This document shows positions 1 to 55,200 of a DNA stretch of 64,000 nt, in pieces; positions within the stretch are counted from its first letter, which is position 1, and the number at the start of each line of letters is the position of its first letter. The notes under the pieces were generated by a model. That model did no database searches and had not been told where the DNA came from. It worked only from the letters and a program-made list of their open reading frames with translations. Position numbers and translations under genes: made by a program. Source of the DNA: Eledone cirrhosa (taxonomy: Eukaryota; Mollusca; Cephalopoda; Octopoda; Eledonidae); NCBI GenBank assembly GCA_964016885.1, contig OZ024746.1:100428603-100492602 (forward strand), in the 5' to 3' direction.

Positions 1-3000
1 CCAGATGTGGACGGACAGGGCTATTGTAGAGGACAGAGTTTGTATAAGTTAAGTAAAGGCAGCAGCAGCCAGATGTGGAGGGACAGGGCTATTGTAGAGG
101 ACAGAGTTTGTATAAGTTAAGTAAAGCAGCAGCAGCCAGATGTGGACGGACAGGGCTATTGTAGAGGACAGAGTTTGTATAAGTTAAGTAAAGGCAGCAG
201 CAGCCAGATGTGGACGGACAGGGCTATTGTAGAGGACAGAGTTTGTATAAGTTAAGTAAAGGCAGCAGCAGCCAGATGTGGACGGACAGAGCTATTGTAG
301 AGGACAGAGTTTGTATAAGTTAAGTAAAGGCAGCAGCAGCCAGATGTGGAGGGACAGAGCTATTGTAGAGGACAGAGTTTGTATAAGTTAAGTAAAGGCA
401 GCAGCAGCCAGATGTGGAGGGACAGAGCTATTGTAGAGGACAGAGTTTGTATAAGTTAAGTAAAGGCAGCAGCAGCCAGATGTGGAGGGACAGGGCTATT
501 GTAGAGGACAGAGTTTGTATAAGTTAAGTAAAGGCAGCAGCAGCCAGATGTGGAGGGACAGAGTTTGTATAAGTTAAGTAAAGGCAGCAGCAGCCAGATG
601 TGGAGGGACAGAGTTTGTATAAGTTAAGTAAAGGCAGCAGCAGCCAGATGTGGAGGGACAGAGTTTGTATAAGTTAAGTAAAGGCAGCAGCAGCCAGATG
701 TGGAGGGACAGAGTTTGTATAAGTTAAGTAAAGGCAGCAGCAGCCAGATGTGGACGGACAGAGCTATTGTAGAGGACAGAGTTTGTATAAGTTAAGTAAA
801 AGCAGCAGCAGCCAGATGTGGAGGGACAGAGTTTGTATAAGTTAAGTAAATGCAGCAGCAGCCAGATGTGGACGGACAGAGCTATTGTAGAGGACAGAGT
901 TTGTATAAGTTAAGTAAAGGCAGCAGCAGCCAGATGTGGAGGGACAGGGCTATTGTAGAGGACAGAGTTTGTATAAGTTAAGTAAATGCAGCAGCAGCCA
1001 GATGTGGAGGGACAGGGCTATTGTAGAGGACAGAGTTTGTATAAGTTAAGTAAATGCAGCAGCAGCCAGATGTGGACGGACAGAGCTATTGTAGAGGACA
1101 GAGTTTGTATAAGTTAAGTAAAGGCAGCAGCAGCCAGATGTGGAGGGACAGAGTTTGTATAAGTTAAGTAAAGGAAGCAGCAGCCAGATGTGGAGGGACA
1201 GAGTTTGTATAAGTTAAGTAAAGGCAGCAGCAGCCAGATGTGGAGGGACAGAGCTATTGTAGAGGACAGAGTTTGTATAAGTTAAGTAAAGGAAGCAGCA
1301 GCCAGATGTGGAGGGACAGAGTTTGTATAAGTTAAGTAAAAGCAGCAGCAGCCAGATGTGGAGGGACAGAGTTTGTATAAGTTAAGTAAAGGAAGCAGCA
1401 GCCAGATGTGGAGGGACAGAGCTATTGTAGAGGACAGAGTTTGTATAAGTTAAGTAAAGGCAGCAGCAGCCAGATGTGGAGGGACAGAGTTTGTATAAGT
1501 TAAGTAAAGACAGCAGCAGCCAGATGTGGAGGGACAGGGCTATTGTAGAGGACAGAGTTTGTATAAGTTAAGTAAAGGCAGCAGCAGCCAGATGTGGACG
1601 GACAGAGCTATTGTGGAGGGACAGAGTTTGTATAAGTTAAGTAAAGGAAGCAGCAGCCAGATGTGGAGGGACAGAGCTATTGTAGAGGACAGAGTTTGTA
1701 TAAGTTAAGTAAAAGCAGCAGCAGCCAGATGTGGACGGACAGGGCTATTGTAGAGGACAGAGTTTGTATAAGTTAAGTAAAGGCAGCAGCAGCCAGATGT
1801 GGAGGGACAGAGCTATTGTAGAGGACAGAGTTTGTATAAGTTAAGTAAAGGCAGCAGCAGCCAGATGTGGAGGGACAGAGCTATTGTAGAGGACAGAGTT
1901 TGTATAAGTTAAGTAAAGGAAGCAGCAGCCAGATGTGGACGGAGAGGGCTATTGTAGAGGACAGAGTTTGTATAAGTTAAGTAAAGGAAGCAGCAGCCAG
2001 ATGTGGAGGGACAGAGCTATTGTAGAGGACAGAGTTTGTATAAGTTAAGTAAAGGAAGCAGCAGCCAGATGTGGACGGACAGGGCTATTGTAGAGGACAG
2101 AGTTTGTATAAGTTAAGTAAATGTAGCAGCAGCCAGATGTGGACGGACAGAGCTATTGTAGAGGACAGAGTTTGTATAAGTTAAGTAAAGGCAGCAGCAG
2201 CCAGATGTGGAGGGACAGGGCTATTGTAGAGGACAGAGTTTGTATAAGTTAAGTAAAGGCAGCAGCAGCCAGATGTGGAGGGACAGGGCTATTGTAGAGG
2301 ACAGAGTTTGTATAAGTTAAGTAAATGCAGCAGCAGCCAGATGTGGACGGACAGAGCTATTGTAGAGGACAGAGTTTGTATAAGTTAAGTAAAGGCAGCA
2401 GCAGCCAGATGTGGAGGGACAGAGCTATTGTAGAGGACAGAGTTTGTATAAGTTAAGTAAAGGCAGCAGCAGCCAGATGTGTAGGGACAGAGCTATTGTA
2501 GAGGACAGAGTTTGTATAAGTTAAGTAAAGGCAGCAGCAGCCAGATGTGGACGGACAGAGCTATTGTAGAGGACAGAGTTTGTATAAGTTAAGTAAAGGC
2601 AGCAGCAGCCAGATGTGGAGGGACAGAGCTATTGTAGAGGACAGAGTTTGTATAAGTTAAGTAAAGGCAGCAGCAGCCAGATGTGGACGGACAGAGCTAT
2701 TGTAGAGGACAGAGTTTGTATAAGTTAAGTAAAGGAAGCAGCAGCCAGATGTGGAGGGACAGAGCTATTGTAGAGGACAGAGTTTGTATAAGTTAAGTAA
2801 AGGCAGCAGCAGCCAGATGTGGAGGGACAGAGTTTGTATAAGTTAAGTAAAGGAAGCAGCAGCCAGATGTGGAGGGACAGAGTTTGTATAAGTTAAGTAA
2901 AGGAAGCAGCAGCCAGATGTGGAGGGACAGAGCTATTGTAGAGGACAGAGTTTGTATAAGTTAAGTAAAGGCAGCAGCAGCCAGATGTGGAGGGACAGAG

Positions 3001-5488
3001 CTATTGTAGAGGACAGAGTTTGTATAAGTTAAGTAAATGCAGCAGCAGCCAGATGTGGAGGGACAGAGTTTGTATAAGTTAAGTAAAGGAAGCAGCAGCC
3101 AGATGTGGAGGGACAGAGTTTGTATAAGTTAAGTAAAGGAAGCAGCAGCCAGATGTGGAGGGACAGAGTTTGTATAAGTTAAGTAAAGGCAGCAGCAGCC
3201 AGATGTAGAGGGACAGGGCTATTGTAGAGGACAGAGTTTGTATAAGTTAAGTAAAGGCAGCAGCAGCCAGATGTGGAGGGACAGAGCTATTGTAGAGGAC
3301 AGAGTTTGTATAAGTTAAGTAAAGGCAGCAGCAGCCAGATGTGGACGGACAGGGCTATTGTAGAGGACAGAGTTTGTATAAGTTAAGTAAAGGCAGCAGC
3401 AGCCAGATGTGGAGGGACAGAGCTATTGTAGAGGACAGAGTTTGTATAAGTTAAGTAAAAGCAGCAGCAGCCAGATGTGGAGGGACAGAGCTATTGTAGA
3501 GGACAGAGTTTGTATAAGTTAAGTAAAGGCAGCAGCAGCCAGATGTGGAGGGACAGAGCTATTGTAGAGGACAGAGTTTGTATAAGTTAAGTAAAGGCAG
3601 CAGCAGCCAGATGTGGACGGACAGAGCTATTGTAGAGGACAGAGTTTGTATAAGTTAAGTAAAGGCAGCAGCAGCCAGATGTGGAGGGACAGAGCTATTG
3701 TAGAGGACAGAGTTTGTATAAGTTAAGTAAAGCAGCAGCAGCCAGATGTGGAGGGACAGAGCTATTGTAGAGGACAGAGTTTGTATAAGTTAAGTAAAGG
3801 AAGCAACAGCCAGATGTGGACGGACAGAGCTATTGTAGAGGACAGAGTTTGTATAAGTTAAGTAAAGGCAGCAGCAGCCAGATGTGGACGGACAGAGCTA
3901 TTGTAGAGGACAGAGTTTGTATAAGTTAAGTAAAGGCAGCAGCAGCCAGATGTGGAGGGACATAGTTTGTATAAGTTAAGTAAAGGAAGCAGCAGCCAGA
4001 TGTGGACGGACAGAGCTATTGTAGAGGACAGAGTTTGTATAAGTTAAGTAAAGGCAGCAGCAGCCAGATGTGGAGGGACAGAGCTATTGTAGAGGACAGA
4101 GTTTGTATAAGTTAAGTAAAGGCAGCAGCAGCCAGATGTGGACGGACAGAGCTATTGTAGAGGACAGAGTTTGTATAAGTTAAGTAAATGCAGCAGCAGC
4201 CAGATGTGGAGGGACAGAGCTATTGTAGAGGACAGAGTTTGTATAAGTTAAGTAAAGCAGCAGCAGCCAGATGTGGAGGGACAGAGCTATTGTAGAGGAC
4301 AGAGTTTGTATAAGTTAAGTAAAAGCAGCAGCAGCCAGATGTGGACGGACAGAGCTATTGTAGAGGACAGAGTTTGTATAAGTTAAGTAAAGGCAGCAGC
4401 AGCCAGATGTGGAGGGACAGAGTTTGTATAAGTTAAGTAAAGGCAGCAGCAGCCAGATGTGGAGGGACAGAGCTATTGTAGAGGACAGAGTTTGTATAAG
4501 TTAAGTAAAGGCAGCAGCAGCCAGATGTGGAGGGACAGAGCTATTGTAGAGGACAGAGTTTGTATAAGTTAAGTAAAGGCAGCAGCAGCCAGATGTGGAG
4601 GGACAGAGCTATTGTAGAGGACAGAGTTTGTATAAGTTAAGTAAAGGAAGCAGCAGCCAGATGTGGACGGACAGAGCTATTGTAGAGGACAGAGTTTGTA
4701 TAAGTTAAGTAAAGGCAGCAGCAGCCAGATGTGGAGGGACAGAGTTTGTATAAGTTAAGTAAAGGAAGCAGCAGCCAGATGTGGACGGACAGAGCTATTG
4801 TAGAGGACAGAGTTTGTATAAGTTAAGTAAAAGCAGCAGCAGCCAGATGTGGACGGACAGAGCTATTGTAGAGGACAGAGTTTGTATAAGTTAAGTAAAG
4901 GCAGCAGCAGCCAGATGTGGAGGGACAGAGTTTGTATAAGTTAAGTAAAGGCAGCAGCAGCCAGATGTGGAGGGACAGAGCTATTGTAGAGGACAGAGTT
5001 TGTATAAGTTAAGTAAAGGCAGCAGCAGCCAGATGTGGAGGGACAGAGCTATTGTAGAGGACAGAGTTTGTATAAGTTAAGTAAAGGCAGCAGCAGCCAG
5101 ATGTGGAGGGACAGAGCTATTGTAGAGGACAGAGTTTGTATAAGTTAAGTAAAGCAGCAGCAGCCAGATGTGGAGGGACAGAGTTTGTATAAGTTAAGTA
5201 AAGGCAGCAGCAGCCAGATGTGGACGGACAGGGCTATTGTAGAGGACAGAGTTTGTATAAGTTAAGTAAATCAGCAGCAGCCAGATGTGGAGGGACAGAG
5301 TTTGTATAAGTTAAGTAAAGGAAGCAGCAGCCAGATGTGGAGGGACAGAGTTTGTATAAGTTAAGTAAAGGCAGCAGCAGCCAGATGTGGACGGACAGAG
5401 CTATTGTAGAGGACAGAGTTTGTATAAGTTAAGTAAAAGCAGCAGCAGCCAGATGTGGACGGACAGAGCTATTGTAGAGGACAGAGAA
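1..5488. repeat. Large 68-bp minisatellite with 50-bp deletion units (CUL1 intron 14)
   Basis: Tandem array running off the left edge. The long unit is 68 bp, beginning cagcagcagccagatgtgg and ending taagttaagtaaagg. A short 50-bp unit lacks 18 bp lying between two copies of ggacagag, as expected from slippage or recombination between those direct repeats. Long and short units are interspersed. Units also vary at fixed sites: gaggg versus gacgg after cagatgtg, and ggcagc, ggaagc, tgcagc or agcagc at the joint. I estimate 80-90 units by length. Small ORFs inside are by-products of the repeat. Confidence 0.97.
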
Positions 5489-5505
5489 CAGAAGAGTTAT
5501 CCAAG

Positions 5506-6075
5506 AATTAGTAAAGGTGATGAGATGAAGTGAAGGGAGGTGAGGTGAGGTGAGGTGAAGGGAGGTGAGGTGAGGTGAAGGGAGGCGAGGCGAGTGGAGG
5601 TGAGGTGAAGGAAGGCAAGTGGAGGTGAGGTGAAGGGAGGCAAGTGGAGGTGAGGTGAAGGGAGGCAAGTGGAGGTGAGGTGAAGGGAGGCAAGTGGAGG
5701 TGAGGTGAGATGAGGTGAGGTGAAGGGAGGTGAGGTGAGGTGAGGTGAGGTGAGGTGAGTGGGGTGGAGGTGAGGTGAAGGAAGATGAGGTGAGTGGGGG
5801 TGGAGGTGAGGTGAAGGGAGATGAGGTGAGTGGGGTGGAGGTGAGGTGAAGGGAGATGAGGTGAGTGGGGTGGAGATGAGATGAAAGGAGATGAGGTGAA
5901 GGGAGGTGACGTGGGGTGAGGTGAGATGAAGGGAGGTGAGGTGAGATGAAGGGAGGTGAGGTGAGATGAGGTGAGGTGAAGGGAGATGAGGTGAAGTGAA
6001 GGGTGATGAGGTGAAGTGAAGGGTGATGAGGTGAGGTGAAGGGAGATGAGATGAGGTGAGGTGAGGGGAGGTGTG
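5506..6075. repeat. GGTGA/GAAGGGAGG purine-rich array
   Basis: About 570 bp of imperfect ggtga pentamers mixed with gaagggag and gtggaggtgag blocks, directly after the minisatellite. The plus strand is almost pure purine plus T; the CUL1-sense strand is a long CT/CA-rich tract. The Ser/Pro/His-rich minus ORFs here are artefacts. Confidence 0.95.
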
Positions 6076-6498
6076 GAAGTGGTTACATTTAAAATTGACA
6101 TTGGCATTCCATGATAGACATGGTAGATGTGCTAGCAAAGCAGAATATCAAAGCATCTTCCCCAAAATTACTTGAGGTAACACTAAATGAACTGAACATA
6201 GAAGAACAGATGTGGAGGGGGGTAAGGGGGGGGGGGTACAAATCAGACAGACAAAAGTAAATTTCATTGAACAGACTAAAAGAAATGTAGGTTAATTGCA
6301 TCTAAACAAGATTCACGTAAAGCCAGTTTGTGATGAGCAAATTACTTCAGCTAAATGATTTATACAATAAGGAAGTAGAATAAAAAGACACTAAAAAAAA
6401 AACACGGAACAGAAGAGAAATTCAATAAGTGATACTCTCATCAAAGAACTAAAGATTTTACAAGAGAAAATGATTAAAGAGTGCAGTAGAAATATTAC
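6076..6498. other. Intron 14 proximal stretch, no gene seen
   Basis: Unique-looking AT-rich sequence with a G-run at about 6217-6236. No exon or repeat family was recognised. Confidence 0.5.
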
Positions 6499-49573
<43,075 letters not shown>

Positions 49574-49656
49574 TTTCAAAATAAAATAATGGACGAAAAA
49601 AATTTGTTTCTAGTGCTTCAGGCACAAAGTCAGAAACAGAGTGGTCAGCAACTCTA
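49574..49656 (-). other. CUL1: CUL1 probable 5' UTR part of first coding exon
   Basis: On the minus strand an acceptor-like TTACAG ends at 49657, about 83 nt before the start ATG (49571-49573). This suggests the first coding exon begins near 49656 and that a further non-coding exon lies upstream. The ATG is chosen over an in-frame TTG two codons earlier because known cullin-1 proteins start close before the NPHGL block. No promoter could be identified. Confidence 0.5.
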
Positions 49657-49872
49657 CTGTAATTTTTAAGAAAGTTTACACACTTTAACATATGGCATTT
49701 CTGTGAATCTGAATAAAAAGAAAAGAAAAATATTTTAAATTTCAAAATTTCAAATAAGTGTTCATTAAATGTTTACATTTAAAAGGGAAAAAGTAATTTT
49801 TTTTTTTTTTATTTCATTAAATCTCAACTGATCAACTACCAAGTGGATATAGAAACAACCCCAAAATACAAT

Positions 49873-50645
49873 ACATCATCATCATCATTGTTTTTACATC
49901 TGCTTTTTCACACTTGCATGGGTTGAACAGGTCCTTTTCAGCACTGCATCTCTGTACATGTGATCTTTTGTCATCTTTTCTGTGAGTCTCAGTGATTTGA
50001 GGTCAGCTCTGACAACCTCTGCCCAGGTCATTCTTGGTCTTCCTCTACTGCAACTTCCTTCCCCCAATGATTATATGTCGATGCACATCACATGTCCAAA
50101 CCAACACAGTCTTCTCTCTTACACACCACCACAGATTCCTCTTAAACCCAGCTTCTCCTTCAACTCATCCAAGCTTTGCCTCTCTCTCACTTACATTACA
50201 CATCCAACAGAGCATGGTTGCTTCATTTCTCTCCAGTCTATGCATGTGTTTCACTACCATGCAGCATCACACTTCGCATACAGGTGTCATACAGTCTTCC
50301 TTTTGCATGTGGGGAGAAAGCTTTTGTGGTCAACAGTGGGAGTAGCTCTCTGAACTTTTTCCATGCTCTCCTTATTCTAGTTATGCTCTCAGAGCACCTT
50401 CCTCCATTGCTAATTACGTTGCCAAGCTAGCAGAAGCTACCAACCACTTCTGTATCACTGTTTAACTTACTCTGTGCATCCTCTACAAACAATTCCTGTT
50501 AGTCTACTAGTTATCCCACTACATCTCTTGTGTATCCAAGATTTACATTGTGTACATTACATGGAGTTTATGCCTATTCCCTTTCTACATATTGAGCAGG
50601 ACCACTTCCCTGAAAGAATCATGGTCCTATCTTCTCTCCTACTCA
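49873..50645 (-). pseudogene. 5'-truncated RTE LINE, upstream of CUL1 coding start
   Basis: The minus strand contains a decayed zinc region and C-terminus (GRLYD-like, RLERNEATMLCWMCNV), ending with the catcatcatcattg tail on plus at 49873. Many stops. Confidence 0.7.
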
Positions 50646-50813
50646 GACAAAAAGAAATACCAAGAATTAGTTAGATATTTTGATGCTAAGAATGTTACAA
50701 TATACAAGTTAAAGAAGTGACATATATCACACAAGAAAATGGTTATTCAGTTAGAAATAATATAAACTAAGAGCAAGTCAGCCTTATAGTTGTTATAAAT
50801 GTAAATGATTAAT

Positions 50814-51051
50814 TTAACCCTTTAGTTACCAACCCGGCCAAAACCGGCTCTGGTTCTATGAAATAAAATCACTCATTACAAAGGTCTCCAATTTAAATTA
50901 AAATCATCCAACATAATTTTATATAAGAACCTTACATTGAGTTACTATCTTAGTAATGAAATAGTTAATAATTTTAGTAAATCTCTCAAAATAATTAATT
51001 AATGAATTGAAACAGTGTATTTCATTAGAAATACAATCATAGAAGGGTTAA
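50814..51051. mobile_element. MITE-A complete copy
   Basis: TTAA at 50814-50817 and 51048-51051; ttaaccctttagttaccaac, cggccaaaaccggctctgg; ends atcatagaagggttaa. Confidence 0.85.
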
Positions 51052-51365
51052 GATGACAATGAATACATGAATGGTCACTGAAGAACAATGCAATTATTTT
51101 TTCAGCCAACAATAACTGACAGATACCACCTACAGTGCTGCTTTTGACACTACCAATTTTTGTACTAGATCAAATAGCTAAAGATACCATGTTACTTTTC
51201 TTTAACTCAAATCTGAAATTGCAGTAACTACTTTATTTCTGTGCATCAAGAGAGGTATTTGAGTTATATAGAGTAAATATTTGCACAAGTAAACTATGGA
51301 AGAATAACACATAAGATTATAGTTAAATCCATGTAGAAAAATGCAAAATATCACATCATTTAGTG

Positions 51366-51620
51366 AGGAATTTGTAATCCAAATAGGTATGCATCAATAG
51401 TCTTTTTTTGATCTCATTACCTTTTATCCTGATTTTGAAGCCCTCATGTCAGAATTCAGGACCAAGTGCACCAGCAAACTTCTATACACAAACCTGCTTC
51501 TCATTGCAGAATCAATGGAATAGCTGCAAGATAAGTTCAAAACCTCGTAATAGGGTCAAAGATCAACAAGTCTGTGTTAATACTAATACTTCAGACTTTC
51601 AGAGACCAACAGATTGAAGA
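51366..51620 (+). pseudogene. Strongly decayed RTE RT fragment
   Basis: Reads SEFRTKCTSKLLYTNLLLIA then ESME*LQDKFKTS: the RTE pattern GCPWELLYADDL with the YADD box lost (YTN). Much older than the other RTE copies. Confidence 0.6.
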
Positions 51621-52394
51621 AAAGAAGGATATATTTATATAAAACTAATATATCATAAGACATGCACAAGGTCAAGTGGCATTCCTTTAAGACTTACAAC
51701 CAGTCATCCTTCAAGTGTTCAAAATATACTGACATGCAAACATTTTAATTAAAATACTAATAAAGACAATGATGAAGGAAAATGTATTTTTAAAAGCATT
51801 AGTTAGATTCTCTTACCTAGGCAATACAATTTGTGTAATGAATATTATCCATAGTGTTGGGTAAAAATTTGAATGATTCGCTTGTGATGACTATAAAGAA
51901 ATTCTCTCTGTATACAGAATGCAAACTGAACACACTGGAAATGTCTGGAATGAAATGAGATTAATGTAAATTGCTGAGTGTACAACAAAGCAGTGATATC
52001 ATAAACACATCTACATATATGACTGGCTTCTGCAGTTTGTTTAAAAAATTTCACTAACAAGGCATTGCTCAACCTCGGTCTATGGTAAAAGACACTTGCC
52101 TAAGGTGCCACAGAGTGAGATCAAATACAGTAGCAAGTTCTTAACTATACAGCCATGCCTACACCTACTGAATTTGTTATTAATAGAACAATGAAATGGT
52201 AGAAATAATAAAGTACTGAACTAAATACCTAGTGGTATTTACTTCCCTTCATGTTCTAAGTTCAAATCTCACCAATTTTGAGGTGACCGTTAAACTCCTT
52301 TAAGTCAATAAAATAACTAGCAGTCAAATATTGAATGATGTGAGTTTATGGAGGGAATTATTAAAGATATGTGGCAACAGACATATCAGAAATC
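51621..52394. other. No gene seen
   Basis: AT-rich sequence upstream of CUL1. Small ORFs lack any signature. Confidence 0.45.
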
Positions 52395-52590
52395 ATTATT
52401 GTGATAGTGGATTGGCAGTATCGGTAGAGGGTCGGACGCCATGCTTTCCAGCATAGTTACGTCCCTTTACGATCTGAGTTCAAATCCCGCCGAGGTTGAC
52501 TTTGCCTTTCATCCTTACGGGGTCGATAAAATAAAGTACAGTAATGCACTGGGTCATTGCTGGCCTTGTGCCTAAAGTAGAAACAATTAT
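52395..52590 (+). mobile_element. Cephalopod-type SINE, most complete copy
   Basis: tRNA-like head with ggattggcagtatcggtaga, then acgatctgagttcaaatccc (box B), gccgaggttgactttgcctt, tcatccttacggggtcgata and gctggccttgtgcctaaag. Confidence 0.85.
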
Positions 52591-53600
52591 TGTGATATTA
52601 TCAAATATAGTTTATGAAAGCGAGTCATACAGTAAAAATAGATATTGAAAGAATCAAATAAATAGATATTGAAAGAATCAAATAAACAGATTAAGTAGAT
52701 AGATAAATGGTTATGAAAACAATTTACCAAAGGAAATTCAAATCAATCTCACTTTTTGACCTATAACAGAATATGATCAAGGACAGAATAAATAGTAGAA
52801 AAGAAAACAACACAAATTCTGATGGTTTCAAAAACAAGCAAAATTTCCAAGGAAGATAGTCCCTATTGATTGTTTTAGTAATTTCAATAAATATTTTCCT
52901 TATTACAGATTTCCTCTCAATGTAACAAACTAAAGATTCTTTACACTGGGGTTCACTTTCCTTCAGAGCAGCTGATAAAGTAAACATCAGTGGTTTACTG
53001 GCATCTGTCCACTACATCATCTTGTTCCCTACCACCTTCACAAAGATTGGCCTTATGCCTAATCAAAACAAATCATTATTACTATTATGGAGAAAGGTAA
53101 TTACCTGCTTCATTCTTCAACCAAGAGGCATTCAACTATGTCCCTCGTCAAAGAATTTAGCTCAACTTCTTTTTCTTTATATTCTTATAGCTTCTAATGA
53201 CTAATTAGGAAATAGCTGTTTGCCAGGTCAATTTTGCCTGAATATTAATAAGGTCGAAATATTTATCGGAATCATTCAAGTAATAATTGTTCTTTTGTTA
53301 ATATTGAATCTTTATCTTCCATAAATTCAGTAACAATTTAAATTAAAGAATAGTGAAGTGCTTTCACAATCCCCCAAATTACTCCAATAACAGTAATTCA
53401 AGTGGACAAGATCTTACTAATAATTTAGCTAATTGTAACTAACCTACAAATTTAACGGTGTGTATGTATGTGTGTGAATGTATGTATGGAAAGAGAGAGA
53501 GGGTAGAGAGTTAGAGAAAAAGAATGACCATAGATGAAGATGCAGTTCAGGTTTATGTCAGGACAAAGTATTCATCAATGACTTTTTCCTTATGAGACAA
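52591..53600. other. No gene seen
   Basis: AT-rich. The minus ORF at 52724-52987 has no recognisable motif or splice context. No cullin 5' exon was identified. Confidence 0.45.
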
Positions 53601-53609
53601 CTATAGTTC

Positions 53610-54250
53610 TTAGTGAAGGCAAACTAGTACACCAAACATTTCTTGGTCTAGAGAAGTGATCATGAAAAGATTCTAGGAGTAGACAAATGGTTTATAAGAA
53701 TCATGCAAACATATGTACTGAAATTCTGTCAGAAAGGACAGAGTAAACTGAGTTGAACAAGGAACTTAGCATACTAGTAGGTACCCATCAAGGATTGGTT
53801 CTCAACCCACTTCAATTTATTATAGTTCTCCAGGCAAATAACAGAGGTGTTTAAGATCAGCTGTTTCTGGAAACTTCTGTATGTTAATGAGCTTGTTATC
53901 TTAAATGAATCTGTAGGAGAATTTCAGAAGAAATTCCAAACATGACAGCAAAGCCCAGAAATGAGATTTCTTAAAGTAAAACAAGTAAAGACAAAAATCC
54001 TAGTTAGAAAGAAAGAAAACATAACTCTACAGCAAAGAGGGTAGGAATTCTATACAGTGTAATCACAGGCAGGTTAGCAGAGAAGGACTGTGTATGTAGC
54101 TGATACACTGGAGTAGTTAGCAGTAAAGGCAGCAAGGAAATTAATTTCCTCAATGCCCAAAAGATGTAGTTAAAAGGTTCAATCAACCTAGATCAGCAGT
54201 ATAAGGTCGTTGGAAAGTTTAGTAGCAGAGTAGAATCAGGTTGAAAAAAA
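53610..54250 (+). pseudogene. Ancient RTE RT remnant
   Basis: LGVDKWFIRIMQTYV, then a frame-broken QGSVLSPLQF-like stretch, and LLYVNELVILNES where active copies have LLYADDLVLIAES, so both catalytic Asp are changed. Followed by KTKILVRKKENI. Confidence 0.65.
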
Positions 54251-54649
54251 CAAGGCAACTACTACCTCTGCCACCAACAAAGGGGTTATCTTTCCTGGTG
54301 AAGAGCAGATTGCAGGATGCTTAACCTTTAGGACGCTGAATTGTTTTATAAATTGCTTCCCTTGACATTGCATTATATATTAAGGGGAGATTACTCTATC
54401 GACAACATACTGCGCCGAGAACACCCAGAAGGGTAAGTACAAAATATGGATACTGAATGTGAAGGAGATGTGAAAGATACAAAGAAATGAAATGTGGTCA
54501 GAATTTACTTGGCAAATCAAGATAACTACCACTTTCAAATATTTCCTAAAATCTACCAAGTGTATAAAACAAGAGCATATTATATTTAACACTTTCAATA
54601 GCAAAATACCTGAACCCATTCCTGGTTTTATGATACAAAACTGTTTATT

Positions 54650-54859
54650 TTAATCCTATAGTATTTAAACCGGCTATATCCAGCCAGAATTCTCTCACCT
54701 CCTTCTGTTCAAACCGGTCGTAACCGGCCGCTCATACCGTGTTAAGGTATTGTTCTCAAAATAAATATCAAAATCTCATAGATTCAATATTACGTGAGAA
54801 AGCCTTTTCTGTGAAAATGCAATAGTAAATGTAGAGTAATGTGAATGTTAAAGGGTTAA
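54650..54859. mobile_element. MITE-B complete copy
   Basis: TTAA at 54650-54653 and 54856-54859; left ttaatcctatagtatttaaa (mutated end), right gtgaatgttaaagggttaa. Confidence 0.8.
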
Positions 54860-55014
54860 AGTGATTATATTTATCTAAAAACATATAAGTTTATGTCAGT
54901 AGTTTTGTTATGGTCTATCCAAATACTAGCTTAATATTGAGGAAGTTATTTTACTAAATACCTCCAAATTATTAGTTATTTTCCAAATATAGGTAGTGTC
55001 TTATATGATAATAG

Positions 55015-55200
55015 TTTCTGATTTAGGCACAAGGCCAGCAATTTTGGGGGAGGGGAAAGTCGATTAAATTGACTCCAGTGCGTGACTGGTACTTTATTTT
55101 ATCAACCACGTAAGGATGAAAGGCAAAGCTAACCTCTCTGCCACAAAGCATGTTGTCCGACATTCTACTGATACTGCCAATCTACCACCCTTATATGATA
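55015..55200 (-). mobile_element. Cephalopod-type SINE copy
   Basis: tttctgatttaggcacaagg, ccagcaattttgggggagg, gtcgattaaattgactccag; the B-box part is deleted (from acctctctgccacaaag). Confidence 0.8.

Noticed and set aside
1..5488. CRISPR-like direct repeat array
   Set aside because: There are no unique spacers; whole units repeat, and the context is a eukaryotic gene.
5429..6138. Ser/Pro/His/Leu-rich minus ORFs (up to 213 codons)
   Set aside because: Translation of the GGTGA-type array; three overlapping frames give the same type of low-complexity protein.
52724..52987. Minus ORF as an upstream CUL1 exon
   Set aside because: CUL1 starts at 49573 with the normal N-terminus; nothing coding is needed upstream and no motif is seen.
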